Shown here in pieces: positions 33,933 through 43,540 of a DNA stretch of 64,000 nucleotides (the stretch's first letter is position 1; each line of letters starts with the position of its first letter). Location: NCBI GenBank assembly GCA_945867815.1, contig CAMBIX010000010.1:1-64000 (forward strand), written 5' to 3'. The position numbers were made by a program, and so were the translations under genes. The DNA is from an uncultured Veillonellaceae bacterium. Lineage in GTDB: Bacteria > Bacillota > Negativicutes > Veillonellales > Veillonellaceae. The notes beneath the pieces were generated by a model, which searched no databases, had not been told where the DNA came from, and worked only from the letters and a program-made list of their open reading frames with translations.

Positions 33933-35456
33933 ATGTTGATGAGTAAGAAAGCACTTTCCCTTTTTGTGTTGTTGTCTTTGGCAACGACTGGCGTATGGGC
34001 CGCCGATACAGCAGCTGACCATGGGGATTCCAAATTAGTTAAATTTCAGCAGGCCGCTATTGTGTCTACCAATGAAGCGGTGGCTAATAAATTGGCAACG
34101 GATACGAATGTACCGTCTACGGTTGTATTGAGCCTGCCTCGGACGGTTGAACTTGCTTATGATAATAACCATGCTGTAAAAGAAGCTAAATGGGCTTATC
34201 AGAAGGCCATTCATAATGTAAGTGCTGTAGCAGCGGCTAAGAATCCAACAATAGGCTATAGTTATGATATGAGCCGCGGCTCTAGCAGTGGCGGTGGAGA
34301 CTTTGGCGGCTCCAGCAGTATGAACTCGTTTAAAAATGGGCTACAGCTAAAGGTACCTATTTATTCGGGTGGGTCCTTGGAAGCTAATATTGAATCGGCT
34401 CGTTATGACCGCGAGTCTGCCAATGCAGCCGTAACACAGGCTTTACAAGAAGCTAAATTACAGGCAGCGCAAGATTATTATACCTTGATTATGGATCGTA
34501 ATAAGATAGATATTAATAAGCAGTCGGTAACCGACTATGAAGGACATTTGACCAATGTTAACCAGCAGTATGCCGTTGGCATTGTAGCTAAGTCCGATGT
34601 TTTATCAACACAGACGAATTTAGCTAATGCACAGACGACCTTAGTGGATTCACAAAATACGGCTAATTTGGCAGAAGCAACTTTAAATAATATCATTGGG
34701 ATTCCTGTAAATACGACGGTAGAAACAGAAGATAAGGAATTAAAATATGAAGCTTATCCAGTGACATTGGAAGAAGCTAAGGCCTATGCGCTCCTACATC
34801 GGGCGGAATTAATTGAATCGACTATGGCCGTAAAATCAGCAGAGCAAGAGGTAGAAGCGGCTAAAGCTGGTAAATTACCAAGTATTAGTGCAACAGCTGG
34901 TAAAAATTGGTCGGGCACTAAAATGACAGGAACAGAAAATAATAATTGGTCAGTTGGCGCGGGTCTTACTTGGAGTTTATGGGATGGCGGCCAATCTAAT
35001 GAAAAGGTAAAAATGGCCAAAGATGCTCTAGAAATCGCTAAGGAAAAGAATAGCGCGCAAATTGATTCAGTTATGCTAGATGTTCGTCAGGCTTATTTAA
35101 AGATGAAGTCGGCGGAACAAACGATTAATAGTACGAAGACAGCGGTAGCTTCAGGTATGGAAAACTATCGGATTGCTTCTTTGCGTTATCGGGCTGGCGT
35201 CGGTACTAACTTGGATGTTATTGATGCGGAAACAGCCTTAGTAACCGCTCGTAATAATTATGTAGATGCTTTATATAATTACAATATGGCAGTAGCTCAG
35301 TTAGAACAGGCTATGGGTATTCCATTAGATATTCCAGTAGGCAAAGGAGCCTCTGTTGTTAATTCATCTAATTCGATTAGCACTTTAGACAATTTAGTAG
35401 CTGCATCAACGCAGACAGCTAAGTCAGCGGATACGGCTAGTGCGAAGACAGAATAA
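33933..35456 (+). CDS. tolC: TolC-family outer-membrane channel protein
   Basis: 507 residues. A signal peptide (about 1-25, ending VWA) is followed by about 30 linker residues and two homologous outer-membrane efflux (OEP) halves with long helices. The repeated motif at about 232-260 and 440-465 (VLSTQTNLANAQTTLVDSQN; NLDVIDAETALVTARNNYVD) is typical. A Gly/Ser-rich strand region sits at about residue 110. It forms the outer-membrane duct for efflux or type I secretion. No adaptor or RND pump is adjacent; it lies between mlaD and tamB in the envelope block. Confidence 0.92.
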   Translation: MLMSKKALSLFVLLSLATTGVWAADTAADHGDSKLVKFQQAAIVSTNEAVANKLATDTNVPSTVVLSLPRTVELAYDNNHAVKEAKWAYQKAIHNVSAVAAAKNPTIGYSYDMSRGSSSGGGDFGGSSSMNSFKNGLQLKVPIYSGGSLEANIESARYDRESANAAVTQALQEAKLQAAQDYYTLIMDRNKIDINKQSVTDYEGHLTNVNQQYAVGIVAKSDVLSTQTNLANAQTTLVDSQNTANLAEATLNNIIGIPVNTTVETEDKELKYEAYPVTLEEAKAYALLHRAELIESTMAVKSAEQEVEAAKAGKLPSISATAGKNWSGTKMTGTENNNWSVGAGLTWSLWDGGQSNEKVKMAKDALEIAKEKNSAQIDSVMLDVRQAYLKMKSAEQTINSTKTAVASGMENYRIASLRYRAGVGTNLDVIDAETALVTARNNYVDALYNYNMAVAQLEQAMGIPLDIPVGKGASVVNSSNSISTLDNLVAASTQTAKSADTASAKTE

Positions 35457-35530
35457 AATAAGTACATGAGACTAGGTATGTTACTTTATTAGCTAATAGA
35501 GTAAGTGGGGCATACCTCTCATAATGAGGA

Positions 35531-35573
35531 GACGATTGTCCCCTTCCCAAAGGGGAGGAGGCAATCGTTTTTA
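35531..35573 (+). terminator. terminator after tolC
   Basis: ACGATTG (35532-35538) pairs with CAATCGT (35562-35568), then TTTTT. An inner CCCCTT/AAGGGG hairpin closes the structure. It ends about 15 nt before tamB, so tamB may depend on read-through. Confidence 0.82.
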
Positions 35574-35587
35574 GGTGGTGTGGTCAT

Positions 35588-38500
35588 ATGCGAAAGAAAA
35601 AACGGTGGGTACGGCGTTTAGTGATTGTAGGCGTCGTATTAGGCATTGGTGTCGGTTCTGGGCTTTATGCAGTAAAGCCAGTGGCTGAAACTTATGTAAA
35701 GCCTTTAGTGCAAGATAAATTAAATACAATGATTAATGGCACAATTACCTATGACAGCTTGTCGATTGATTGGGATGGACAAGTGCATATGACAGGGGTA
35801 ACTGTGCGTGATACTCATAAGGCGGTCATTGCAACAGCACCAGAGATTAGCGTGGCCATTAATTATGGTAAGGCTTTACTTCTACCCGTATCAAAAGAGA
35901 CGCCAGTTGCTTTAATTGGGACAATTCGCTTAGACCAGCCATCGGTGCATTTAGAAGAAGAAGCGAATGGAACTTGGAATATTGCTAATCTGATTAAGAA
36001 GACAAATTCGTCAGATTCTAAAGATTTTACTAGTGATATTCAGATTGCGGACGGGACGGTTCGCTTACGGACAGCTAAAGGGCAGCTTTTTACGGTTAAA
36101 GCTATTAATGGGTATGCTAGCTTTGCTAATAATCCACAGTTGCAGGTGGGAGCAACAGCTCAATTTAATGGGCAGCAGCTCAGTCTATCTGGCTCTTATG
36201 ATATGACGGAAACAGCGGATTTTTCTTTACATGTGATTACGCCTAAATTAGATGCAAATTATGTAAATACTTTTATGCCTGCTAAGCTAGGTGTTAAGGT
36301 GCAAGGGGGCGCCTTCACCAATATAGCGATAACGATTAATAGGCAGCAGGGAAACTACCACTTGAGTGGTCATTTGTCAGCTAAAGACATAGGCTTTGCC
36401 TATAAGGGCTATCAAGTGTCTCATATAGGAGGGACACTTTTGTTTAATAATCAAGAAGCTCGTTTGGTTGGCGGTCAGGCAGTAGCTTTTGATGCACCGA
36501 TTTTTCTTAATGGCACGGTGGGCCTAGGGAATCTTAAGAATCCGACAGTTAACTTGTATGCGAATGTGAAAGGTTTATCCCTAGGCAAGTTGCAGTCTCT
36601 GACACAGCTGCCTTTGACAGGGACCTTGGGGGCGTCACTTCACGTAAGTGGCAGCTTGGATAATTTGCAGGCCATGGGGCAGGTAACAGGACGTCAGCTT
36701 ACTTATGATAAGACGACAATTGATTATATGCAGGCTGATATAGCCTACAAAGATAAAAAGGTAAGCATTGACAATGTAAATGCTCGGTTAGGGCAGGGTT
36801 GGATGAATGGGTCTGGTTACTATTCCTTAGGAGATAAGACCTTTGGAGCTACGCTTTATTTAGATGCATTGCCTATGAATTTGCTTTCACCTTATATAGG
36901 TAGTGCCTTAGAAGGTTCTCTAAGTGGACTCGCTAGGATAAAAGGACAGGGAACGACAATACAGTCTTTAGCAGCCGATGTGGCAGGTCAACACGTATCC
37001 TATAAGGGAATCCAAGTGCCAAGTCTTGCGATTCAGGTACGAAGTGATGGACAGATTTATCATATTCCTTATGTTAATTTGGAAGTGGATAAAGGCCGTT
37101 TGACCGCTTATGGGCAAGTGAATGCTCGTACGAAAGCTCTTCAATTGGAAGTGGATGGTCATGATATAGGACTAGGACTTATTAATCAAATTTATCCATT
37201 GCCAGAGACAGTAGAAGGAAGTGCTTATCTAAATGCGTCTATTAGTGGCACTTTGGATAATCCGACCCTTGAAGGTCAGCTAACAGCTAATGATATTTCT
37301 TATGGAACTATGCACTTTACGTCTGCTTATGGACAAGTTGGATTAAAAAACCAATTAGCTACGATTAAGCGATTTATCTTGCAGGATAAAGCTGGCGCTT
37401 ATCAGTTAGCAGGGACAATTCAGCTAGATGGACAACAGGCGCTAAATTTAAGAGCGTCTGTAGGTCAGGCACGGATTGAAAATTTAATAAAACCTTTTAC
37501 GGATTTACCGATTACGGGTTGGATGACATCAACCAATCAGATTAGAGGTACGCTAAGTAATCCCATGGTACGGGGGCAGTTTCATGCCTGGGATGGGTCT
37601 ATTTATGGTAAGCTCTATTCCGATATAAAGGCTGATTATACCTATGTTAACCATAATTTGTATGTACCTATTTTCTCTGGTACTTCCTATGGGGCAACGA
37701 TTATGGGGGCTGGCAATATACAAAATGGACAATTAAACTTTAATTTCTTAGGTAATGATATTGACTTAGGCCCTATTTTGTCGAATGTACCTGGTCATAT
37801 ACAAGGCTATGCGTCTGTGCAGGGCCAGTTAAGGGGCAGCTTAGCTAATCCTAAATTTTCAGGTCAAATGGCGTCGCAGTCTATTATTATGAATGGCAGT
37901 CAGCTAACAAATTTACAAGGGTCCGTATCAGCTGACAAGCATAATTTAGAGCTGGGGAATTTTTCTTTTGATCAAGGTAAGGACGGTCACTATGTTGTAA
38001 AGGGGGCTATGGGTCTTGATAATCCAAAGCGTATTAGTGGGCAGGCCCAAGTAACAAATGGTGATGTAGGTGATTTATTAAAATTAGTCAATGCACCGAT
38101 TAAGAATACTACAGGCAAGCTCAATGGTACCATTCTCATTGACGGTCAAGTAAGCAAGCCGACAACGACTATTAAAGGATCTATTGTTGATTTGACGGTT
38201 GGTAAAAATGTCTTAGGTACCGCTCGTGTCGATGCTGTTATAGATAATCATACGGCTCATATTTACAAATTTGATGTGCCTGTTGGCACAGGCCTTTTAG
38301 CTGCTGGTGGCACCATGGACTTTGATGGCACATCGAATATACAGATTGCTGGCCGAGATGTACCCGTGCAATTGCTAATGCCTGCTTTTACAGATAATCC
38401 AGTGCCGCTGACGGGGAATTTAAACTTTGTTACCAATATAAGTGGGCAGACGCGTAATCCAAAGGTGGAAATGTCTGTTGATATGCAGCAAATGGCTTAT

Positions 38501-39922
38501 AATGGGGTGACTATAGACCATGCGTATGCTTTGATGGATATGTCGAATAAGGTTATTCATATTACACAGATTATGGCGCAAAAGGGGCCTTATAAGTTAA
38601 CAGTCTATGGTAAAGTACCGCTGGCCGCCTTTTATACATCTGGTTATTTGCCGCCAGGGAATGATAAGGGTATGGATTTGACTCTTGATTTTAACCAAGC
38701 TAATTTGGGTATATTGCCTATGCTGACCTCTATGGTAACAGTGGCTGATGGCCCTATGTCAGGTAAAATCCAAGTTACAGGCACCTATGACCAGCCACAA
38801 GCAAATGGAGCCGTTACGATATCTAATGGATCGATTTCCATTAAGTCTGTAAAAGATCCCTTGTTATTGAACGGTCAATTAGTGGCTAAGGGACAACAGG
38901 CTGAGTTTACTGCTTCAGGAACGATGGGTAAAAATAAAAAAGGCAGCCTAGGTATTTCGGCGGTAGCTTCTTGGTCAGGTAAGAGTTTGTCTACCTATCG
39001 GGCGGCCTTGCAGATGGATCAGTTAAACATACGTAGTGATTACTTTATCGGTCCATTGAATGCGAACCTTTATGTAGCGCCTATGAATGGGCTTATGACT
39101 TTGGCAGGGAATGTAGACCTTGCCAATGATACGATGAGCATTCCTATGTCCTTTAGCAGTTCGGATAGTACTATGAATTTAGGTATGGATCTGACTGTTA
39201 GTGCAGGGAACCGCGTACGCATGTACAGTAATAATCTTTACAATGTAGGCTTTACTGGATCGGCTCATTTTGGTGGTACTATGGCACATCCTTATATTAC
39301 AGGGGGCTTTAGTGTGCCGAGGGGTAGCATTCAGTATTTGGATACAAACTTTGCTATCTCAGAAGGTAAGGCTAACTTTACACCAGGCACCTTCTTACCG
39401 TATATTGTGGTAAAAGCCAATGGTCGTGCCCAGCAGTATCGCGTTTTCTTGAACGTTACAGGCCCTGTGGACCAAATGAATTTGAAGTTGACGTCGGATC
39501 CACCATTAACAGAGGAACAAATTATCTCTTTGTTGACCTTTGGGCGGACAGGCGTCTTTAGTACTGGTTTACAGACAGGGGATGCGAATTCTTTATTGGT
39601 AGCTGGTTTGCAGTCTTTAGCTTTAGGTTCAGTAGAAGAAATGGTAAAGAATACCTTGGGCCTTGATGTATTGAATATTACGACAGGTGATCTAAATGCC
39701 TTAGCCGATAGAGGCAATAATGTAGATAGGAATGAATATTATAATATTGAAATAGCTAAATATTTACTGCCTAATTTAATGGTATCTTATAGCCAGGGAC
39801 TGAATAATAATAATGCCCAGTATGGTGTGCAGTACGATTTGGGTCAGCATTTTAGTTTGAATGCGTGGAAGAATTGGGATAGAGGCGCCTTTGCGGGGGC
39901 TCAATGGAATTATCAGTTTTAA
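35588..39922 (+). CDS. tamB: TamB-like translocation and assembly module protein (AsmA-like)
   Basis: 1444 residues, near the length of E. coli TamB. An N-terminal transmembrane anchor (about residues 10-29) is followed by a very long beta-rich region with repeated short strands, and a C-terminal DUF490/TamB domain (from about 1100) ending in aromatic WNYQF. TamB-type proteins bridge inner and outer membrane as a hydrophobic groove. They are linked to anterograde phospholipid transport and, with TamA, to barrel insertion. The neighbouring bamA may be the partner, since no tamA is seen. RBS AGGTGG. Confidence 0.92.
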   Translation: MRKKKRWVRRLVIVGVVLGIGVGSGLYAVKPVAETYVKPLVQDKLNTMINGTITYDSLSIDWDGQVHMTGVTVRDTHKAVIATAPEISVAINYGKALLLPVSKETPVALIGTIRLDQPSVHLEEEANGTWNIANLIKKTNSSDSKDFTSDIQIADGTVRLRTAKGQLFTVKAINGYASFANNPQLQVGATAQFNGQQLSLSGSYDMTETADFSLHVITPKLDANYVNTFMPAKLGVKVQGGAFTNIAITINRQQGNYHLSGHLSAKDIGFAYKGYQVSHIGGTLLFNNQEARLVGGQAVAFDAPIFLNGTVGLGNLKNPTVNLYANVKGLSLGKLQSLTQLPLTGTLGASLHVSGSLDNLQAMGQVTGRQLTYDKTTIDYMQADIAYKDKKVSIDNVNARLGQGWMNGSGYYSLGDKTFGATLYLDALPMNLLSPYIGSALEGSLSGLARIKGQGTTIQSLAADVAGQHVSYKGIQVPSLAIQVRSDGQIYHIPYVNLEVDKGRLTAYGQVNARTKALQLEVDGHDIGLGLINQIYPLPETVEGSAYLNASISGTLDNPTLEGQLTANDISYGTMHFTSAYGQVGLKNQLATIKRFILQDKAGAYQLAGTIQLDGQQALNLRASVGQARIENLIKPFTDLPITGWMTSTNQIRGTLSNPMVRGQFHAWDGSIYGKLYSDIKADYTYVNHNLYVPIFSGTSYGATIMGAGNIQNGQLNFNFLGNDIDLGPILSNVPGHIQGYASVQGQLRGSLANPKFSGQMASQSIIMNGSQLTNLQGSVSADKHNLELGNFSFDQGKDGHYVVKGAMGLDNPKRISGQAQVTNGDVGDLLKLVNAPIKNTTGKLNGTILIDGQVSKPTTTIKGSIVDLTVGKNVLGTARVDAVIDNHTAHIYKFDVPVGTGLLAAGGTMDFDGTSNIQIAGRDVPVQLLMPAFTDNPVPLTGNLNFVTNISGQTRNPKVEMSVDMQQMAYNGVTIDHAYALMDMSNKVIHITQIMAQKGPYKLTVYGKVPLAAFYTSGYLPPGNDKGMDLTLDFNQANLGILPMLTSMVTVADGPMSGKIQVTGTYDQPQANGAVTISNGSISIKSVKDPLLLNGQLVAKGQQAEFTASGTMGKNKKGSLGISAVASWSGKSLSTYRAALQMDQLNIRSDYFIGPLNANLYVAPMNGLMTLAGNVDLANDTMSIPMSFSSSDSTMNLGMDLTVSAGNRVRMYSNNLYNVGFTGSAHFGGTMAHPYITGGFSVPRGSIQYLDTNFAISEGKANFTPGTFLPYIVVKANGRAQQYRVFLNVTGPVDQMNLKLTSDPPLTEEQIISLLTFGRTGVFSTGLQTGDANSLLVAGLQSLALGSVEEMVKNTLGLDVLNITTGDLNALADRGNNVDRNEYYNIEIAKYLLPNLMVSYSQGLNNNNAQYGVQYDLGQHFSLNAWKNWDRGAFAGAQWNYQF

Positions 39923-40343
39923 GGTTATCTAGTATGTGAAAAAAGGCATAGGAAAGTACTTGGTGGGATATGACACTGTTCTTCCCTCGCGAGCGACACT
40001 GTCGTGAAGGCTCTTTGACGAGAAGAGTAGGGTCGTTTGTCATTGAGGATATAAGATAGATGAGCCTTTTGCACATACGGTGATAAAAGATTTCATAGAT
40101 TGTTCATGTGTAGCTCTTAGAATGCAGAAATCGAATGTGTCTGCTTTAATGGGCTTTGCCTTTTGCAGCAGAAGTGCTTGGATGACAGGACTAAGGCTTG
40201 GACATAGGTATGAAAAATATAAAAAAGTTTATTTTTTACTTTTATTGTATGGTATAATAAAAAAGATTTAGTAGAATTTGTTTATAATCGTAAGTAGTTG
40301 AGCGGTTGCAATATAACATAACACGTTAGTAGGAGGATACGTA
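39923..40343. other. intergenic region with loop-type repeat and bamA promoter
   Basis: A 420-nt gap. At 39971-40042 a folded element has outer TGACA/TGTCA arms and an inner GAGCGACACTGTCGTGAAGG then CTCTTTGACGAG, a diverged copy of the GAGC...AGGCTCTTTAACG loop found after glpX. Closer to bamA, TATAAT at 40253-40258 is a good -10 box, though its -35 (TATTTT) is weak. A possible 63-codon reading at 40080-40271 overlaps this promoter and I do not accept it as a gene. Confidence 0.55.
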
Positions 40344-42539
40344 ATGAGTAGAGGCAGGGCCTATAAGAATTTGTTGGCAGCTACGGTAATAGCCGCATTA
40401 GGGACGACGGGGGCATGGGCAGCTGATGTAAACACAGGGTATACGCCACAGACGACGAAGTCGGCTACGACGACAGCCGCTTATGCTGCTGATGAAAGTG
40501 CAATGGCTGCGATTTCGCAGGCACGTAGTGGGATTGCAGTAGCACAGCAGAGTGATGAAACGGCAGCTCGGAATGCCCGCATTGACGATCCCAATTTACG
40601 TACATCGGATAAGGATGTACAGATGATTACCCGTGTACAGGGTACAGCAACCACTGGTAAGGAAGGGGTTAATGATGTTGTACCTAAGGATACTAACGCG
40701 GTGCAAGCTCAGTACTATACATCGGTAACGGATGAACAATTAAAGCCATATATAGGTAAGACTATTACCAAGATTACTGTTAATGGCGTCGATATGAAAG
40801 ACAATGCCGCTTTGCTTGCCTTGCTGAATGACCCAGCTAATACTAAAATGACGGATGCAGCTGCTAATACGGCTGTAGAAGCTAAATTTTTAGGCCTTGT
40901 TAAGGAAAAAGTTGGTGACAAATTATCGATTGCCGGCGTTGATTCGGATATTGCGGCCCTTGGCAGCTCGGGTGTTATTTCGGAAATTAATCCTGTGATT
41001 ACACAGGTGCCAGAAGGTATTATTTTGAACTATAATATCACTTTAAATCCAGTCGTTAATGGCGTTAATTTTGTAGGTAATACGATTTACCCAACAGCTG
41101 AATTAGTTAAGTATATGGACATTAAGCATGGGACTGTATTAAATACCATTTCTGTTGGTGAAAAGGTACAAGGGATTAATCGTGCCTATGCTCGTGATGG
41201 TTATATGCTGGCTCATGTAGAAAACATTAGCGTATCTGACAAGGGTATTTTAAATATTTATATTGTTGAAGGCATTGTTGAAAAAATCGTTGTTGCTGGT
41301 AATAAGAAGACGAAGTCTTATGTTATTACCCGTGAAATGAACCAGAAAGTTGGTCAGCCATTTAACCAGTTCTTAATGCGCCGGTCGGTGGAAAAAATTT
41401 ACAACTTGGGTTTCTTTGATGATGTTAATGTGCGCTTGTTGCCAGGTTCTAACCAGAAGGATGTTATTGCCGAAGTCGATGTGCTCGAACACAAGACAGG
41501 GACTATTACCTTAGGGGCTGGTTATTCCCATGATGATGGCTTAGTTGGTATCGTTGAACTTGGTGAAGATAACTTGCGTGGTACTGGCGATAAGGTTAAG
41601 ATTCACTGGGAATTCGGCGGCAAGGGTGGATATAAGAACTTTGCTGTGTCTTACTTGCGTCCATGGATTGACAGCAAGGGTACATCTCTTGGGGTGACTA
41701 TCTTTAACCGTCAGGATGCTTATACAGATTATGATGCCAATGGTAGTGAAGTGTCTGAATATGATAAGAAGTCAAAAGGTTTTAATGTGTCTTTAGGTCG
41801 TCAGACTGGCGAATTTACTCGTGACTACTTAACAGCTGAAGTTCGTGATGATAAGTGGGCCTTTGACTCTGACGATATGAGCGGTTTTATGTATAACCGT
41901 AATAAAGGAACTGGTACTGAAGGTGGCGTAAATTATAATAACCAAGGTTATGATTTCTTAGACAGAGGTTATATTAAGAAAAACTTTGGTCGCACCCATA
42001 GTTTAACTTGGCAGAAGGTTTATGACTCTCGTGATAATGTGTATGATCCAACACGTGGTCGTCGTATTTCCAGTACCTTCCAGTGGGCAGGTCATGGTCT
42101 AGGCGGTGACTTTAACTTCTATAAATTCACTGGTGAATATCGGGCTTATAAACCAATCGGACATAGCCAGGTCTTGGCTTTCCGTGGCTTGATTGGTTGG
42201 GCAACGGGACATGTACCATATAGTATGTTGTATACCTTAGGCGGTGGCGACAACTTACGTGGCTATGAAGATGACCAGTTCCGCGGTAAGAAGATGTACA
42301 ATGCGTCGGTAGAATACCGCTTCCCAATTTGGAAGAAGATTAGTGGTGTACTCTTTGCTGACTTAGGGGATGCTTGGGATGCACCAGATGTTATTTGGTA
42401 TCAAAGTACCAAGCAGTTTAATGCTTCGGTCGGTCCTGGCTTGCGGGTAACAACACCAATTGGACCAATTCGTCTGGACTATGGTTTTGGCTTGCACAAT
42501 GCGCGTAAGTTCCAGTTCAGCTTTGGTGGTCAGTTCTAG
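40344..42539 (+). CDS. bamA: outer-membrane protein assembly factor BamA (Omp85)
   Basis: 731 residues. A signal peptide ends AWA-A (about residue 26). A low-complexity Ala/Thr region (27-110) leads into POTRA-like domains: one irregular (about 128-235), then two clear ones (VVNGVNFVGNTIYPTAELVK, about 235-310; VEKIVVAGNKKTKSYVITRE, about 312-388). The Omp85 barrel fills the rest, with GGGDNLRGYEDDQFRGKKMY (about 631-650) and the family (V/I)RG(Y/F)-type loop, ending FSFGGQF with terminal Phe. It has about three POTRA domains where E. coli has five. RBS AGGAGG. It inserts beta-barrel proteins into the outer membrane. Confidence 0.94.
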   Translation: MSRGRAYKNLLAATVIAALGTTGAWAADVNTGYTPQTTKSATTTAAYAADESAMAAISQARSGIAVAQQSDETAARNARIDDPNLRTSDKDVQMITRVQGTATTGKEGVNDVVPKDTNAVQAQYYTSVTDEQLKPYIGKTITKITVNGVDMKDNAALLALLNDPANTKMTDAAANTAVEAKFLGLVKEKVGDKLSIAGVDSDIAALGSSGVISEINPVITQVPEGIILNYNITLNPVVNGVNFVGNTIYPTAELVKYMDIKHGTVLNTISVGEKVQGINRAYARDGYMLAHVENISVSDKGILNIYIVEGIVEKIVVAGNKKTKSYVITREMNQKVGQPFNQFLMRRSVEKIYNLGFFDDVNVRLLPGSNQKDVIAEVDVLEHKTGTITLGAGYSHDDGLVGIVELGEDNLRGTGDKVKIHWEFGGKGGYKNFAVSYLRPWIDSKGTSLGVTIFNRQDAYTDYDANGSEVSEYDKKSKGFNVSLGRQTGEFTRDYLTAEVRDDKWAFDSDDMSGFMYNRNKGTGTEGGVNYNNQGYDFLDRGYIKKNFGRTHSLTWQKVYDSRDNVYDPTRGRRISSTFQWAGHGLGGDFNFYKFTGEYRAYKPIGHSQVLAFRGLIGWATGHVPYSMLYTLGGGDNLRGYEDDQFRGKKMYNASVEYRFPIWKKISGVLFADLGDAWDAPDVIWYQSTKQFNASVGPGLRVTTPIGPIRLDYGFGLHNARKFQFSFGGQF

Positions 42540-42613
42540 AGATAATAGGTCAAAACGAAATGAGAGCTTAGTATGTGCGTCGTGTACGTAGAAAATAATT
42601 AGATAGTAGTTAG

Positions 42614-42648
42614 GTAATAGGTATGGTAGTTTTTGCCATACCTATTAC
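42614..42648. terminator. 13-bp perfect hairpin after bamA
   Basis: GTAATAGGTATGG (42614-42626) pairs exactly with CCATACCTATTAC (42636-42648) around a T-rich loop. No T tract follows, so it may stabilise or process the transcript rather than terminate it. Confidence 0.55.
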
Positions 42649-42740
42649 GACTATAGAACGGTTCTTATGAGATAGATAATAGATAATCTTTTATAGAATA
42701 AGAGGCTTTGTGATTTTAATAGTAGGGAAAGGCACAGATA

Positions 42741-43274
42741 ATGTTAGGATTAATGAATAATCGAAAGTTAGTCAAGTTTTTGTCAGTCGCAGTATCACTT
42801 ATCTTTATCGCAGGGGTAGCAGCCTTAGCTTATACACAGATGAGCAGCACTATGCCTGATGGCAGTGGTAGTGATAGCAATGTGGCTTATGTTAATTACA
42901 ATGAAGTATTAACGCAAAATAATCCGTTAATGAAAAATGCAGAGCAGCAGTTTAATGAGTATCAAGCACAGCTTAAGAAGGAATATGAACCGAAGTTAGC
43001 AAATGCAGATGACCAGACGAAGGCTCAATTGCAGCATGAAATGGCAGCTAAGTTGCAGCAGAAGCAGGTACAGTTGATGAGTGCCGTACAGAAGCAGGTA
43101 GCTGATGCGGCTAAGTCGGTAGCTAATCTTAAGGGTATTGATATAGTTGTTAGCCAGGATGCAGTGTTGTATGGCGGACAGGACATTACTAAGCAGGTTA
43201 TAACGAAAATGGATAAGGAAGCTGGCAAATCAGCACAGGCTTCGCAGAATAGCGGTAGTGCTTCTGGTAATTAG
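42741..43274 (+). CDS. OmpH/Skp-like periplasmic chaperone, membrane-anchored
   Basis: 177 residues. The N-terminal hydrophobic helix (LVKFLSVAVSLIFIAGVAAL) lacks a clear signal peptidase site and probably anchors the protein. The rest is the Skp pattern: a first strand VAYVNYNEVL, a long Gln/Lys/Ala coiled-coil hairpin (about 60-125), and a C-terminal strand IDIVVSQDAVLYGGQDIT-K (about 133-152). Skp binds unfolded barrel proteins on their way to BamA. It is the first of three Skp-like genes after bamA and ends in a Ser/Gly-rich tail. Confidence 0.82.
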   Translation: MLGLMNNRKLVKFLSVAVSLIFIAGVAALAYTQMSSTMPDGSGSDSNVAYVNYNEVLTQNNPLMKNAEQQFNEYQAQLKKEYEPKLANADDQTKAQLQHEMAAKLQQKQVQLMSAVQKQVADAAKSVANLKGIDIVVSQDAVLYGGQDITKQVITKMDKEAGKSAQASQNSGSASGN

Positions 43275-43284
43275 AACTGGGTAT

Positions 43285-43380
43285 GGAAGCGCCTAATGGC
43301 CTTCAAAGACTCCGTTCTCCGCACTGTGTGCTTCGCAAGCCGCTTTGAAGGGACATTAGGCGCTTCATGGCTCAGGGGCA
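43285..43380 (+). repeat. palindromic intergenic repeat, copy A
   Basis: GAAGCGCCTAATGGCCTTCA (from 43287) pairs almost perfectly with the arm CTTTGAAGGGACATTAGGCG (43343 on) and the CTTC after it. The inner part carries CTCCG...TTCGCAAGCCG. The flank reads CTTCATGGCTCAGG. It shares this layout with copies at 56415, 56625, 57600 and 63497. The rest of the 266-nt gap shows no gene. Confidence 0.85.
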
Positions 43381-43540
43381 AGGAGTTGGTCGCCTGTAAG
43401 AATCGTTGATGTTTCATGACTTAGAGATAATGTGTAGGATATAGAGGCAGAAATACTTGGTTAGTCTATTGAGGCGTGGTTGTAGTTAGGTGCCGATTTG
43501 CGTATGATATGTAGAAAGTACTTGATATGGAGAGATGGCG

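Noticed and set aside
40080-40271. 63-codon plus-strand frame before bamA
   Set aside because: It contains the likely bamA -10 box and lacks a ribosome-binding site and any domain.
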